From Streptomyces diacarni (GTDB lineage: Bacteria > Actinomycetota > Actinomycetes > Streptomycetales > Streptomycetaceae): DNA of 64,000 nucleotides. This document shows positions 39,281 to 48,585 of the stretch, one piece after another (position 1 is the first letter of the stretch; the number at the start of each line of letters is the position of its first letter). The notes under the pieces are model-generated. The model was not told the origin of the DNA, did not search any database, and worked only from the letters and a program-made list of their open reading frames with translations. Position numbers and translations under genes: made by a program. Where the stretch lies: NCBI RefSeq assembly GCF_003323715.1, contig NZ_QOIN01000048.1, positions 434,001 through 498,000 of the forward strand, in the 5' to 3' direction.

Positions 39281-41538
39281 CGGCCACCACGGGGGAAGCA
39301 GGACTGGTGGAGTTCAAAAGCCACCTCGGATGCACGGTGGTGCCCGGCGAGGCCGCCTACCTGGTCTCCCACTCGGGGACCACCGCACTGCGCGGCCCGC
39401 AGGCAGAGATCCTCGCGCCGCTGCTCGACGGAACCCGCACCCCCGACGGCGTCGCCCGGGACGCCGCGGCGTCACTGACCGCCGCCGAGGTGAGCGACGC
39501 GCTACGCGTCCTGGGCGACGCCGGACTCCTCAGATACCGGACCCCGGCCGGTCGCACGCCCTGCGACCGGGCCACCGAGGCCTACTGGGACCTGGCCGGG
39601 CTGGACGGGGCCCGGGCGGTCGAGGAGACCGCCCGCGCGTCCGTGCGCCTCGTCGCGCTGCCCGGCGTGTCCTCCGACACGGTCCGGGAGGCGTGCCGCG
39701 CCACGGGGCTGCGGGTCACCGACTCCACGCGGGAGGCCGCGCTCGGCCTCGTCCTGTGCGACGACTACCTCGCACCAGGACTGAGCACGGTGGACGCCGA
39801 ACACCGGGCCGCCCGACGCCCCTGGCTGCTGGCCCGGCTGGGCGGGCCAGAGCCGTGGATCGGCCCGTTCTTCCGGCCGGACGACGGGCCGTGCTGGTCC
39901 TGCCTGGCCGCCCGGTTGCGCGGCCACCGGCAGGCCGAACCCACCGTGCGGGGAGCCGGGCACCTCTGCCGACCGGAGGCCGCCCTGAGCGCGGGCAGCG
40001 CGCTGGCCGTGCAGACGGCCGTGCTGGAGGCGGTCAAGTGGACGGCCGGCTACCGCGGCGCCGAACAGGACGCCGTGCGCACCCTCGATCTGCTCGGGCT
40101 GCGGGTCGGCACCCACCCGGTGTCCCGTCGGCCGCAGTGCGCGGTGTGCGGTGATCCCCAGCTCGTCGGCGCCCGCGGCTGGCACCCGCCGCGACTGCGC
40201 AGCACGCCCAGGGCCGAGGCCGGCCCGAGCGGTGGCCACCGCGCCCTGACCGCCGAGCGGATGCTGGAGCGGTACGAGCACCTGGCCGACCCGGTCACCG
40301 GCGTGGTCGCCCGGCCCCGCCGCGCCCCGGGCGCTCCGGACTTCGCCCAGGTCTACGTCTCCGGACGGAACCTGGCCATGGCGGCGGCAGGGTCCGCCTC
40401 CGGAGTGCGCGCGCTCAGCGGCGGCAAGGGTCTCACCTCCGCGGAAGCCCGGGCCGGCGCCCTGGGCGAGGCGGTCGAGCGCTACAGCGGCACCCGGCAC
40501 GGCGACGAGCCGGCGGTCCGCGACAGCCTCCGGGGCCTGGGCGAGGCGGCGCTGCACCCCAACGCCGTACAGCTCTACCACGATCGGCAGTTCAGGGACC
40601 GCGCCGCCTGGAACGCCGGGCGCTCGCCCTTCGCCTGGGTCCCCGAGCGGTTCGACCCGAGCGCGCCGGTCGACTGGACCCCGCTGTGGTCCCTGGCCAC
40701 CGGCACGCACCGGCTGCTGCCGAGCAGCATGCTCTACTTCTCCGCCCCAGCCGGCGCCCGGGGGGAGCCGCTCGCCGACTCCAACGGCAACGCCGCCGGC
40801 AGCAGCTTCGAGGACGCGGCACTCCAAGGCCTGCTGGAACTGGTCGAACGCGACGCGGTGGCCCTGTGGTGGTACAACCGCACGCGCCAGCCGGCCGTCG
40901 ACCTCGACGCCTTCGCCGAGCCGTACCTGGAGCGCCTCCGGCACGGCTACCGCCGCGTGTCCCGCGAGATCTGGGCGCTCGACCTCACCTCGGACCTGGG
41001 CCTTCCCGTGGTGGCCGCGCTCTCCCGGCGTACCGACAAGCCCTCCCAGGACATCGTCTTCGGGTTCGGCGCACACTTCGACCCGCGGATCGCGCTGCGC
41101 CGGGCCCTGACGGAGATGGGGCAACTGCTCCCCGCCGTCGGCGACGCCCGCCGCGACGGGACGGGATACCGCGTCGAGCACCCGCAGGCGCTTCAGTGGT
41201 GGCGCCACGAGACGGTGACCAGCCAGCCGTACCTGCTGCCCGCCGCCGAACAGGAGCCCCGCACCCCGCACTTGTGGGACCACACGCCCACGACGGACCT
41301 GCGCGACGCCATCACGACGGCCACCGCGCTGCTCACCGCACGCGGCATGGACGTGCTGGTGCTCGACCAGACGCGCCCGGACCTCGGACTGCCCGTGGCC
41401 AAGGTGGTGGTTCCCGGGCTGCGGCACTTCTGGGCAAGGTACGCGCCCGGACGCCTCTACGACGTTCCGGTCGCGCTGGGACGGCTCGCGGAGCCGACAC
41501 CGTACGCCCGGCTCAATCCGGTACCGCTGTTCGTCTGA
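39277..41538 (+). CDS. Fused leader-peptide-binding/YcaO cyclodehydratase
   Basis: The 753-aa protein combines an N-terminal leader-recognition/E1-like part with a YcaO domain. Two CxxC pairs, GPCWSCLAAR (near residue 208) and PQCAVCGDP (near 287), are the zinc ligands of the former. The YcaO half (about 370-753) shows the ATP/Mg motifs GALGEAVERYSG and GLLELVERDAVALWWYNR. It has the Pro-rich C-terminus NPVPLFV typical of azoline-forming enzymes. YcaO uses ATP to activate an amide for attack by Cys, Ser or Thr. No flavin dehydrogenase (azole maker), peptidase or ABC exporter is present nearby. It is translationally coupled to the 58-aa peptide. Confidence 0.8.
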   Translation: MTATTGEAGLVEFKSHLGCTVVPGEAAYLVSHSGTTALRGPQAEILAPLLDGTRTPDGVARDAAASLTAAEVSDALRVLGDAGLLRYRTPAGRTPCDRATEAYWDLAGLDGARAVEETARASVRLVALPGVSSDTVREACRATGLRVTDSTREAALGLVLCDDYLAPGLSTVDAEHRAARRPWLLARLGGPEPWIGPFFRPDDGPCWSCLAARLRGHRQAEPTVRGAGHLCRPEAALSAGSALAVQTAVLEAVKWTAGYRGAEQDAVRTLDLLGLRVGTHPVSRRPQCAVCGDPQLVGARGWHPPRLRSTPRAEAGPSGGHRALTAERMLERYEHLADPVTGVVARPRRAPGAPDFAQVYVSGRNLAMAAAGSASGVRALSGGKGLTSAEARAGALGEAVERYSGTRHGDEPAVRDSLRGLGEAALHPNAVQLYHDRQFRDRAAWNAGRSPFAWVPERFDPSAPVDWTPLWSLATGTHRLLPSSMLYFSAPAGARGEPLADSNGNAAGSSFEDAALQGLLELVERDAVALWWYNRTRQPAVDLDAFAEPYLERLRHGYRRVSREIWALDLTSDLGLPVVAALSRRTDKPSQDIVFGFGAHFDPRIALRRALTEMGQLLPAVGDARRDGTGYRVEHPQALQWWRHETVTSQPYLLPAAEQEPRTPHLWDHTPTTDLRDAITTATALLTARGMDVLVLDQTRPDLGLPVAKVVVPGLRHFWARYAPGRLYDVPVALGRLAEPTPYARLNPVPLFV

Positions 41539-41625
41539 CACCCGTCGCGCCGGTGACCGGCACGGGAGTTGCCCTCGGGGCGGCGTGAGTGAAGCGGGGG
41601 AGTAATTTCTACGGAAGGGGCTGAT

Positions 41626-41676
41626 GTGAAACAGGTCATCCGCGTAAAGTCTTGCGGACGAGCGTTCGGGCCCTGA
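41626..41676 (+). CDS. Possible 16-codon leader ORF upstream of the kinase
   Basis: GTG starts a frame of 16 sense codons (V K Q V I R V K S C G R A F G P, then TGA) preceded by GGAAGGGGCTGAT. It lies between the YcaO gene and the kinase, 67 nt upstream of the kinase start. The purine-rich site is the best in this gap, but the ORF has no homology to judge by. It could be a regulatory leader peptide or noise. Confidence 0.2.
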   Translation: MKQVIRVKSCGRAFGP

Positions 41677-41743
41677 CAGCAGGCTCCGGTCCTGGAGCGT
41701 CCGGAAAATCCCCCCTCGCGAGCGCTCCCGAAGGAACAGGAGT

Positions 41744-43003
41744 ATGCGGAGGATGCGAAGCGACGCTCAGCCGGACACCGCGGCGACCCGCGTCCGATGG
41801 TGGAGCACCACCCCCGCTCCACGGCTCGCCCGGGCCATCCTGCTGGCCGCACTCTCCTGCTATCTCGGCATCACGGCGATCAACATCCTCAGCGTCGGGC
41901 CGTCGACACCCGCGCTGGTCACCGGACTTGTCACGCTCGCGGCCGTCTTCGTGCTGCAACTCCTGCACTGCCGGCCGGGGGCGGCCCGGGCCCCGCTCTG
42001 GTCGAGGGTGGCCACCCTCACGGCGCAGGGCCTGCTCACGTTCCTGCCGCTGGCCTCCTTCGGCATCATGTGGGGCGCCATGGCCGGCTTCCTGGGCGGC
42101 TCGCTGCTGCTCCTGCTGCCGCCGCGGGTCGGCTGGCCGCTGTACGGCCTGACGGGGCTGAGCCTGCTGGTGCCCGGCTTACTGCAGAAGATGTCCGTCG
42201 TCGACCTGCTGTACATGTGCCAGACCACCCTGCTCACCGGACTGGTCACCTACGGCCTCACCCGGCTCTCCACGCTGGTGGAGGAGGTCTACGCCGCCCG
42301 CCCCGAGATCGCCCGGTTGGCGGCGAACAGCGAACGCCTGCGCCTGGCCCGCGACCTGCACGACCTGCTCGGCTACAGCCTCTCGGTGATCGTGCTCAAG
42401 AGCGAGCTGCTGCAGCGGCTCGTCCGCGCGCAGCACGAACTGGCCGACCAGGAGGTGGAGGAGGTCCTGACCATCTCCCGCCAGGCGCTGGCCGATGTAC
42501 GGCGCGTGGCGCAGGGCTACCGCGACATGTCGCTCGCCTCCGAGATCTCGCTGGCCCGTTCGGTGCTCGACGCCGCGGACGTCGAGACGGACGTGGTCCT
42601 CGACCCCGCCGTCGAGGAGATCGACGCCCGGTCGCGCACCGTGCTGGCCACGGTGCTCCGTGAGGGAGTCACCAATCTCCTGCGGCACAGCAAGGCCACC
42701 CGCTGCGGCGTCACCGCGGTGATCGACCAGGGCACCGCACGGCTCACGCTGCTCAACGACGGAACGGTCGCCGACTACCGCGATCCCGCACCGGACAGCG
42801 GCAACGGTCTGAGCAACCTGCGGCAGCGTCTGAGCGAGGTCGGCGGCAGACTCATCACCGAGAGAGACAGCGAGGCGACGACGGACCACGAGGGCTGGTT
42901 CCGGCTGGTCGCGGAGGTGCCCGTCGCGACCGAGGCGCGGCCCGCAGCGGGCGGCGGAAAACCCGCATTGATGCCCAATCAGGCGCTTTCGGGAGGCTGT
43001 TAG
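41744..43003 (+). CDS. DesK/NarX-type sensor histidine kinase with a TTA codon
   Basis: The 419-aa membrane kinase has about five to six N-terminal hydrophobic segments (residues 25-170). The dimerisation/phosphoacceptor region LRLARDLHDLLGYSLSVIVLKSELL is of HisKA_3 type with His near 208. The ATPase part shows EGVTNLLRHSKATRC and NGLSNLRQRL. Codon 146 (42179-42181) is TTA, a rare leucine codon in Streptomyces that requires the bldA tRNA, so translation should be delayed until development or stationary phase. It pairs with the response regulator 58 bp downstream and probably controls the peptide/YcaO genes or the neighbouring operon. Confidence 0.9.
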   Translation: MRRMRSDAQPDTAATRVRWWSTTPAPRLARAILLAALSCYLGITAINILSVGPSTPALVTGLVTLAAVFVLQLLHCRPGAARAPLWSRVATLTAQGLLTFLPLASFGIMWGAMAGFLGGSLLLLLPPRVGWPLYGLTGLSLLVPGLLQKMSVVDLLYMCQTTLLTGLVTYGLTRLSTLVEEVYAARPEIARLAANSERLRLARDLHDLLGYSLSVIVLKSELLQRLVRAQHELADQEVEEVLTISRQALADVRRVAQGYRDMSLASEISLARSVLDAADVETDVVLDPAVEEIDARSRTVLATVLREGVTNLLRHSKATRCGVTAVIDQGTARLTLLNDGTVADYRDPAPDSGNGLSNLRQRLSEVGGRLITERDSEATTDHEGWFRLVAEVPVATEARPAAGGGKPALMPNQALSGGC

Positions 43004-43061
43004 CATGATCTGCTGAGCAGCACGAGTGGCTGCCTGTCGAACAGTCATGGGGGGACTTTCG

Positions 43062-43667
43062 ATGATTCGTGTCCTGCTCGCCGAGGACATGCACATGATG
43101 CGTGCGGCGCTGGTGGCGCTGCTGGACCTCGAACACGATCTGAAGGTCGTGGTCAGCGTGGAACGCGGTGACGAGATACTCACCGCGGCACGCGAGCACC
43201 TGCCCGACGTCGCAGTCATCGACATCGATCTGCCCGGCATCGACGGCCTGAGCGCGGCCCAGCAGCTCCACGAGCGCGTACCGCTCTGCCGCACCCTGAT
43301 CCTCACCACCCTCGGCCGCCCCGGCACGCTCCGCCGGGCGATGGCGGCGAAGGTGTCCGGCTACCTGCTCAAGGACGCCCCGCCGCAGGAACTCGCACAG
43401 GGCATCCGCAAGGTGGCGGCAGGCCAGCGCGCGATCGACTCCGAACTCGCCCTCGCCGTATGGGGCAGCGAGGACAGCCCCCTCACCTCCCGCGAAACGG
43501 AGGTGCTCCGGCTCGCCGCACAGGGGGCGGACGCCGCCGAAATCGCGAAACGACTGCGGCTGACCGCCGGTACGGTGCGCAATTACCTGACCACGGTCGT
43601 CAGCAAGCTCCAGGCCCGCAACCGGGTCGACGCCATCCGTATCGCCCAGGACTCCGGCTGGATCTGA
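43062..43667 (+). CDS. NarL/DesR-type response regulator
   Basis: The 201-aa regulator has a receiver domain with acidic pair AED near residue 9 and the phospho-Asp in AVIDIDLPGIDG near 54. The C-terminal LuxR-like HTH is LTSRETEVLRLAAQGADAAEIAKRLRLTAGTVRNYLTTVVSKL. It is the partner of the adjacent histidine kinase. Start ATG 43062 (MIRVLLAEDMH) follows a GGGGGG run; an ATG 15 nt upstream lacks a site. No regulator binding site could be identified by eye. Confidence 0.9.
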   Translation: MIRVLLAEDMHMMRAALVALLDLEHDLKVVVSVERGDEILTAAREHLPDVAVIDIDLPGIDGLSAAQQLHERVPLCRTLILTTLGRPGTLRRAMAAKVSGYLLKDAPPQELAQGIRKVAAGQRAIDSELALAVWGSEDSPLTSRETEVLRLAAQGADAAEIAKRLRLTAGTVRNYLTTVVSKLQARNRVDAIRIAQDSGWI

Positions 43668-43802
43668 GCCCGCGCGGCCAGCCGGCCGGCGGGGGCGCGG
43701 CCGGGAAGAGGAGATGCCCATCAGCGGAATCGGTCTCGGCCCCGCCAGGAGAGCCAAGGCATACCCTGTTGGTCGCCGCATGGGGCATCGGAGGGAGCGC
43801 GG

Positions 43803-45917
43803 GTGAACGAGCAGGGCGCGAGTGGCGACGTCACGCGGAATCTCGTCACGGGTCGGGCGGTGATCCACGGGTCGGTGATCCAGGCGAACCGCATCGAGGC
43901 GCTGAACCTTCCGGCCTACGAGCCGCCCCGCCCCCGGCAGGTGCCCCCGCTCACGCGGGACTTCGTCAATCGGGACCGGGAGCTCGCCGAGCTGGATGCG
44001 GCGGCCGCCGCGGCCGTGTCGGGCCAGGGGCCGCGCATCGTCCTGCTGTCGGGACTCGGCGGCATCGGCAAGACCGAGCTGCTGTCCCGTTGGACGGGCT
44101 CCGACCACCACCTGCGGTGGTTCCCCCAAGGGCAGTTGTACGTGGACCTGGAGGAGCTGCGGCAGGACGGCGCTGCTGACGTGTGCGCGGTCCTGAGAGA
44201 CTTCCTGCTCGATCTGGGCGTCCACCCGGACGTGGTGCCGCACGAGCGCAGGCGCCTGTCGTCGCTGTATCGGTCCGTCTCCGCGAACGGCGGTCTGCTG
44301 GTGGTGGTCGACAACGCTCAGCATGCCGCCGAGGTGCGCGGTCTGGTGCCGAGCACGGGGCTCCTGGTCGTCACCAGCCGCAGACTGCTGCCGGCGCTGG
44401 TGGCGCGGGACGGAGCTCACCCGATCTCTGTCGACCCCCTGGACGAGCGTGCCGCCTCCCGGCTGATGGCCGGACTGCGGCGTGCGCAGCCGTCTCGGGA
44501 GGACGCCACCGCGCGCGAAGCACTGCCGGAAGGGGCCTCGGTGGTCCTGGCCCGGCTGTGCGACGGGATGCCGCTCGCCCTCCTGACGGTCGGCGAATGG
44601 CTCGCCGCCCGCTCCCACCTCGACCTCGACCTCGACGAGACGCTGCGCTCCTTCGGGCCCGAGCGCATGCTGACCGCGGTCTCCGGCGACGGGAGCCCGT
44701 CGATGAGCGCCATCCTCGACACGGTCCACGCGCAACTCCCCGCCTCCGCCCAGCGGTTGTACGCGCTCCTGGGCGCCGCCGAGCTGGTCAGCTTCACGAC
44801 GCCGCTGGTCCGTTCCGTGGTCGGCGACCAGGCGGACGACGCGGTGGGCGCCCTGTACCGCTCTCACCTCCTCACCGGCACCGCGAACCCCGGTCGCTTC
44901 CGCCCGCACGATCTCGTGCGGGCCCATGCCCGAGCCCTCGCCGTACGACTGCCCGAGGAGGAGCGGCGGTCACTCGCTTTTGCCGCGGCGGCCTTCTACG
45001 CCACCGCGGCCGCGCACGCCGACCGGCTCACCCTGGGCGAGGCGCGCTTCCGTCTCCAGGAGCCGCCCGGACCGCTGCCTCCCGGCCTGTTCGAGACCGG
45101 TGCCCAGGCCCTGGACTGGCTGGACGGCGAGCGGGGCAATCTGCTCCCTGTGGTGCGGGCAGCCATGACGCACGAGCGGTACGACGAGGTGTGGCGGCTG
45201 TGCGAGTCCCTGTGGGCGTGGTTCCACAGCCGGAGGCCGTACGCGGTCTGGCGGCCTGTGCAGGAGTGCGGTGTCGAGGCCGCACAGTGGGCCGGCCGCC
45301 GGGACGCCGAGATCCGGATGCGCAACCAGCTCGCCCGCCACGACTACCACAAGGGCCTGTACGACTCGGCCGAACAGCAACTGTCCGTCGCCGGCACGCT
45401 CTGCGAGGTCATCGGCCGTCCGGTGCTGAGCGGCATGGTGCACGAGACCCGCGGCCTGATCGCCCTCGCCCAGGAGCGGCATGCGGACGCTCTCCCGCTG
45501 TTCCGCCAGGCCCTCCACGCGAACGAGCAGGCCGACGACCGCCACGGTGTGACCGTCCAGACCTACAACCTGGCGCAGGCCCACGTCGCCGCCGGTGACT
45601 TCGCCGCCGCGCTCACCCTCCTGGAGGAGGCCGCGGACCGCGCCGCCGGCTCGACGATGCTCACGCGCATCGAGCTGGTCCGCGCCAGGGCCCTGCGGGG
45701 CCTCGGCTCCATGGAGGCGGCGCTGGAGGCCGCCGTCACCGGGGCCGAACAGTCGGCCGCGCTGGGCTGGCACACCAAACTGGACGAGGCTCTCGCGTTC
45801 CTGACCGGCCTGGCCGGCGACGCCGACACCGCTGAGGATTCACGGTTGCGCCGTGCATGCGATGCGAAACTGCGGGAGCTGCGCCAGATCGTGGGCGCCG
45901 TCCCGGACGGTGACTGA
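43803..45917 (+). CDS. STAND NTPase with NB-ARC and TPR-like repeats
   Basis: The 704-aa protein begins with a short beta-strand-forming region (GRAVIHGSVIQANRIEALNL) typical of actinobacterial STAND proteins. An NB-ARC ATPase follows, with Walker A GLGGIGKTELLSRW near residue 87 and Walker B GLLVVVDNAQ near 165. The sensor segment SRRLLPA and the GMPLAL motif come next. Residues about 450-690 form helical TPR-like repeats (HETRGLIALAQERHADALPLFRQAL). It has no DNA-binding domain. Such proteins are signal-responsive switches, often in defence or conflict systems. It is coupled to the next gene by overlap, suggesting that the partner is its effector or client. Confidence 0.8.
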   Translation: MNEQGASGDVTRNLVTGRAVIHGSVIQANRIEALNLPAYEPPRPRQVPPLTRDFVNRDRELAELDAAAAAAVSGQGPRIVLLSGLGGIGKTELLSRWTGSDHHLRWFPQGQLYVDLEELRQDGAADVCAVLRDFLLDLGVHPDVVPHERRRLSSLYRSVSANGGLLVVVDNAQHAAEVRGLVPSTGLLVVTSRRLLPALVARDGAHPISVDPLDERAASRLMAGLRRAQPSREDATAREALPEGASVVLARLCDGMPLALLTVGEWLAARSHLDLDLDETLRSFGPERMLTAVSGDGSPSMSAILDTVHAQLPASAQRLYALLGAAELVSFTTPLVRSVVGDQADDAVGALYRSHLLTGTANPGRFRPHDLVRAHARALAVRLPEEERRSLAFAAAAFYATAAAHADRLTLGEARFRLQEPPGPLPPGLFETGAQALDWLDGERGNLLPVVRAAMTHERYDEVWRLCESLWAWFHSRRPYAVWRPVQECGVEAAQWAGRRDAEIRMRNQLARHDYHKGLYDSAEQQLSVAGTLCEVIGRPVLSGMVHETRGLIALAQERHADALPLFRQALHANEQADDRHGVTVQTYNLAQAHVAAGDFAAALTLLEEAADRAAGSTMLTRIELVRARALRGLGSMEAALEAAVTGAEQSAALGWHTKLDEALAFLTGLAGDADTAEDSRLRRACDAKLRELRQIVGAVPDGD

Positions 45918-47685
45918 CCCAGACAGCCAGCCGCCCGACCGCCCGCCCCAGTCGATTCGCCGTCCGGAGTACTCCTTGTCGATGCTGTCGTTCCCGTGGC
46001 TGCCCCGCACCCGTGCTGCCCGGTCGCGGCTCCCGCGCTGGAACACCTACCCGGCGCGGGCTTCGGTCCTCGGCGTAGCCCGTACCCTCACCTCGGCCAC
46101 CCGGGTCCTGGACGTCATGCGGCTGCTGCGCCCCGAGGACGGCATCGACAAGTACTGCACGGTGAATCCGGGTTCCGCCTTCGCGGAGGGGCTCGCCGAG
46201 TACCTGGGACGTACCGGAGTCCGGGTGCTCGACTGGCGGGAGGCCACGCGCGGCAGGTTCGACCTCGCCGTCTCCTGCTCGGTGCACCCCTCGATGCGGC
46301 GGTTGGACGCGCCCCTCATGGTGCTCCCGCACGGAGCCGGCTACAACCGGCTCGTGACCGAGTCGACCGGGGACACGGTCTCACCTGCCGGCCTGTCGCG
46401 CCGCGAACTCACCCACCGCGGCAGAGTGATCCCCTCCGTCATCGGGCTCTCGCACCGAGAGCAGCTGACCAGGCTCGCGCGCTCCTGTCCGGAGGCTGTG
46501 CCCTACGCCGAGGTCGTCGGCGACTGGAGCTTCCAGCGGATCCTGCACAGCCTGCCGCACCGTGACGAGTACAAGGCCCGACTCGGCGCGGGCGGTGGGC
46601 GCCGACTGGTCGTACTGCACTCGACCTGGAGCGAACACTCCCTGCTGGGACAGCACCCCGACCTGCCGCTGGACCTCGTCTCCCAGCTCCCGGCCGACGA
46701 GTTCGCCGTCGCCGCTGTACTGCACCCCAACGTATGGGCACGGCACTCGCCGCTCGGCGTGTACGAGCGGGTCGCCAAGGCCATGGACGCCGGCCTGCGC
46801 ATGATCCCTCCCGAAGAGGGCTGGCGCGCGGCGGTCGTCGCGGGTGACTGGGTGATCGGCGACCACGGCAGCACGACGTTCTACTCCGCGGCGGCCAACC
46901 GCGTCACGCTGCTGGCCGCCACAGGGCTGGACGAGCTGGACCCGGACTCGCCCACCGCCGCCTTCGCACGGCAGGCCCCGCGCCTCGATCCGCACGGTGA
47001 CCTGTACGCCCAACTGCTGTCGGCCGAGCAGCGGTACGACCCGGAGGCGCTGCGCCCCCTCATCGACTCCCAGCTCGGAGAGGTGGCCCAATCCGACGTC
47101 CTGACCCGGGACCACATGTACCGGCTCCTCGACGTGCCGTCCCCGACGGCGCCCCCCGACCCTGACCCCGTTCCGCCACCGCTTCCCCGGCAGGGCCGCC
47201 CGCCGACAACCTACGACGTGACCGGCAGCGCACACGGTGACGGCGTCGTGGAGGTACAGCGCCGCCCCGTGATCCCGGGCCACCACCGCGAGGCCCGCGG
47301 GTTCTATGCCGCCGCGGTCGAGCAGAGCCATCCGAGCCGGCTCGGCTCGGCCGAGGTGGTGGCCCGCACGGCCACCGACTCGGCCACCGACACCCCCGCG
47401 GCGGACTGGCTGCTGACGGCCCCCGACGACTTCCCCGATCAGGACGTGCTGGTCGCCGCGATCGACGAAGCCTGCGCGCTCGTCCGACTGCGGGAGGGCC
47501 CCGTCCTCGAGGCGTACACCCGACGCCCCTGGGGCGCCGCCCGCCCCAGCCTCGACCCCCTCCTCCTCGGCTCCGCCCTCCACCTCTGGCTCGTGGCAGG
47601 CGGCACCCCGGGGCGCCTCGTCGAAGGTCTCCTGATCCGAACCGGACGCCGCCACATGCAGGTCGGCTTCAGCGCCGCGCCCTGA
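45910..47685 (+). CDS. GT-B-like protein coupled to the STAND NTPase
   Basis: The 591-aa protein resembles nucleotide-sugar or CDP-glycerol binding GT-B folds rather than a known enzyme. A central MVLPHGAGYNRLVTESTGDT and a C-terminal half with VVLHSTWSEHSLLGQHPDLP and VVAGDWVIGDHGSTTFYSAAANRVTLL recall UDP-GlcNAc 2-epimerase and glycerophosphotransferase motifs. No transmembrane segment is visible. The GTG at 45910 overlaps the upstream stop by 8 bases; an alternative start is ATG 45982 (MLSFPWLPRT). The residues after about 430 are low complexity (PDPDPVPPPLPRQGRPP) and then unique. Its activity is unknown; a polymer-modifying effector is one possibility. Confidence 0.6.
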   Translation: MTDPDSQPPDRPPQSIRRPEYSLSMLSFPWLPRTRAARSRLPRWNTYPARASVLGVARTLTSATRVLDVMRLLRPEDGIDKYCTVNPGSAFAEGLAEYLGRTGVRVLDWREATRGRFDLAVSCSVHPSMRRLDAPLMVLPHGAGYNRLVTESTGDTVSPAGLSRRELTHRGRVIPSVIGLSHREQLTRLARSCPEAVPYAEVVGDWSFQRILHSLPHRDEYKARLGAGGGRRLVVLHSTWSEHSLLGQHPDLPLDLVSQLPADEFAVAAVLHPNVWARHSPLGVYERVAKAMDAGLRMIPPEEGWRAAVVAGDWVIGDHGSTTFYSAAANRVTLLAATGLDELDPDSPTAAFARQAPRLDPHGDLYAQLLSAEQRYDPEALRPLIDSQLGEVAQSDVLTRDHMYRLLDVPSPTAPPDPDPVPPPLPRQGRPPTTYDVTGSAHGDGVVEVQRRPVIPGHHREARGFYAAAVEQSHPSRLGSAEVVARTATDSATDTPAADWLLTAPDDFPDQDVLVAAIDEACALVRLREGPVLEAYTRRPWGAARPSLDPLLLGSALHLWLVAGGTPGRLVEGLLIRTGRRHMQVGFSAAP

Positions 47686-47686
47686 C

Positions 47687-47716
47687 GATCAAGCCCGTTC
47701 CGATCAAGCCCGTTCC
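47687..47716. repeat. Two-copy 15-bp tandem repeat
   Basis: GATCAAGCCCGTTCC occurs twice in direct succession just after the GT-B-like gene. The rest of the gap to 47835 holds no called gene; one minus frame (47755-48120) is partly a shadow of the hydrolase gene. Confidence 0.7.
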
Positions 47717-47834
47717 GACCGGAGACGAACCGGACGCGAGATCCACCTCGCCCCTCAGCCCTTGCGACTCCGCGGAAGCCCTCTCCAGCCGCTGCTGCTG
47801 GACGCTGACCCGGTCGGCAACCAGCCGCTCGGAC

Positions 47835-48434
47835 TCATGGTGGTGGTCCCGCAGTCACATTGACGCGGTCGAGGAAGCCGAGCACCCGATGGCTGACCTG
47901 CTCTGCGGCCTGTTCGTCGTAGGACGGCAGGCTGCTGTCGGTGAACAGGTGCCTGCCGCCGGGGTAGAGGAACAGTTCGGCATCCGTCACCGTCTCGACG
48001 AGCGCACGGGCGGCGTCCACGTCGCCCTCCCCGGCGAAGAACGGATCCGCGTCCATGCCGTGGATCTGAACCGGGACGTCCCGGGGCCAGGCGCCGCCGA
48101 ACTCCGAGATCGGTACGCATGCCTCGAGCAGTAGTGCGCCCCTTGCGCCGGGGCGGGTCTGGGCCAGCTTCTGCGCCGGCAGGACGCCGAGCGAGAACCC
48201 GACGTAGACGAGCTCCGCAGGCAGCTCCTCGGCGGCGGCGGTTCCGCGCGCGATGATCGTGTCGAACCCGGCGTTCTCGGCGTAGCCGGCGCCCTCCTCG
48301 AGGCTGTCGAACAACTGCCCCTCGTACAGGTCTGGGGCGTGGACGGTGTGTCCGGACCGTCGCAGCAGCTCGGCGAACTCGCGAACACCGGCGGTCAGCC
48401 CGTGCCCGTGGTGGAGGACCAGCACCTCAGCCAT
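47835..48434 (-). CDS. Dienelactone hydrolase family protein
   Basis: The 199-aa alpha/beta hydrolase begins MAEVLVLHHGHGLTAGVREFAELLRRSGHTVHAPDLYEG and has the nucleophile elbow VGFSLGVLPAQ (Ser near residue 83; the classic enzyme has Cys). A later ASP/His pair (HGMDADPFFAGEGD and PGGRHLF) completes the triad. Family members hydrolyse lactone or ester bonds in aromatic degradation or detoxification. It lies between the STAND pair and the TetR gene. No tight coupling suggests an operon role. Confidence 0.8.
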   Translation of the reverse strand: MAEVLVLHHGHGLTAGVREFAELLRRSGHTVHAPDLYEGQLFDSLEEGAGYAENAGFDTIIARGTAAAEELPAELVYVGFSLGVLPAQKLAQTRPGARGALLLEACVPISEFGGAWPRDVPVQIHGMDADPFFAGEGDVDAARALVETVTDAELFLYPGGRHLFTDSSLPSYDEQAAEQVSHRVLGFLDRVNVTAGPPP

Positions 48435-48585
48435 GTTGCTCCCCTCGTGCTGCGGTACCCGGGTGGCGCCGCGGCACGAGTATGGCCCGCAGCGCTGACA
48501 TCCGCGGGCTTCGACCGGACTCGCGGTCGAGCGGCGGAATCTTCGCATCAGGCGCCAGGCATACCGAGCGACCCGGTGGGGCCTG

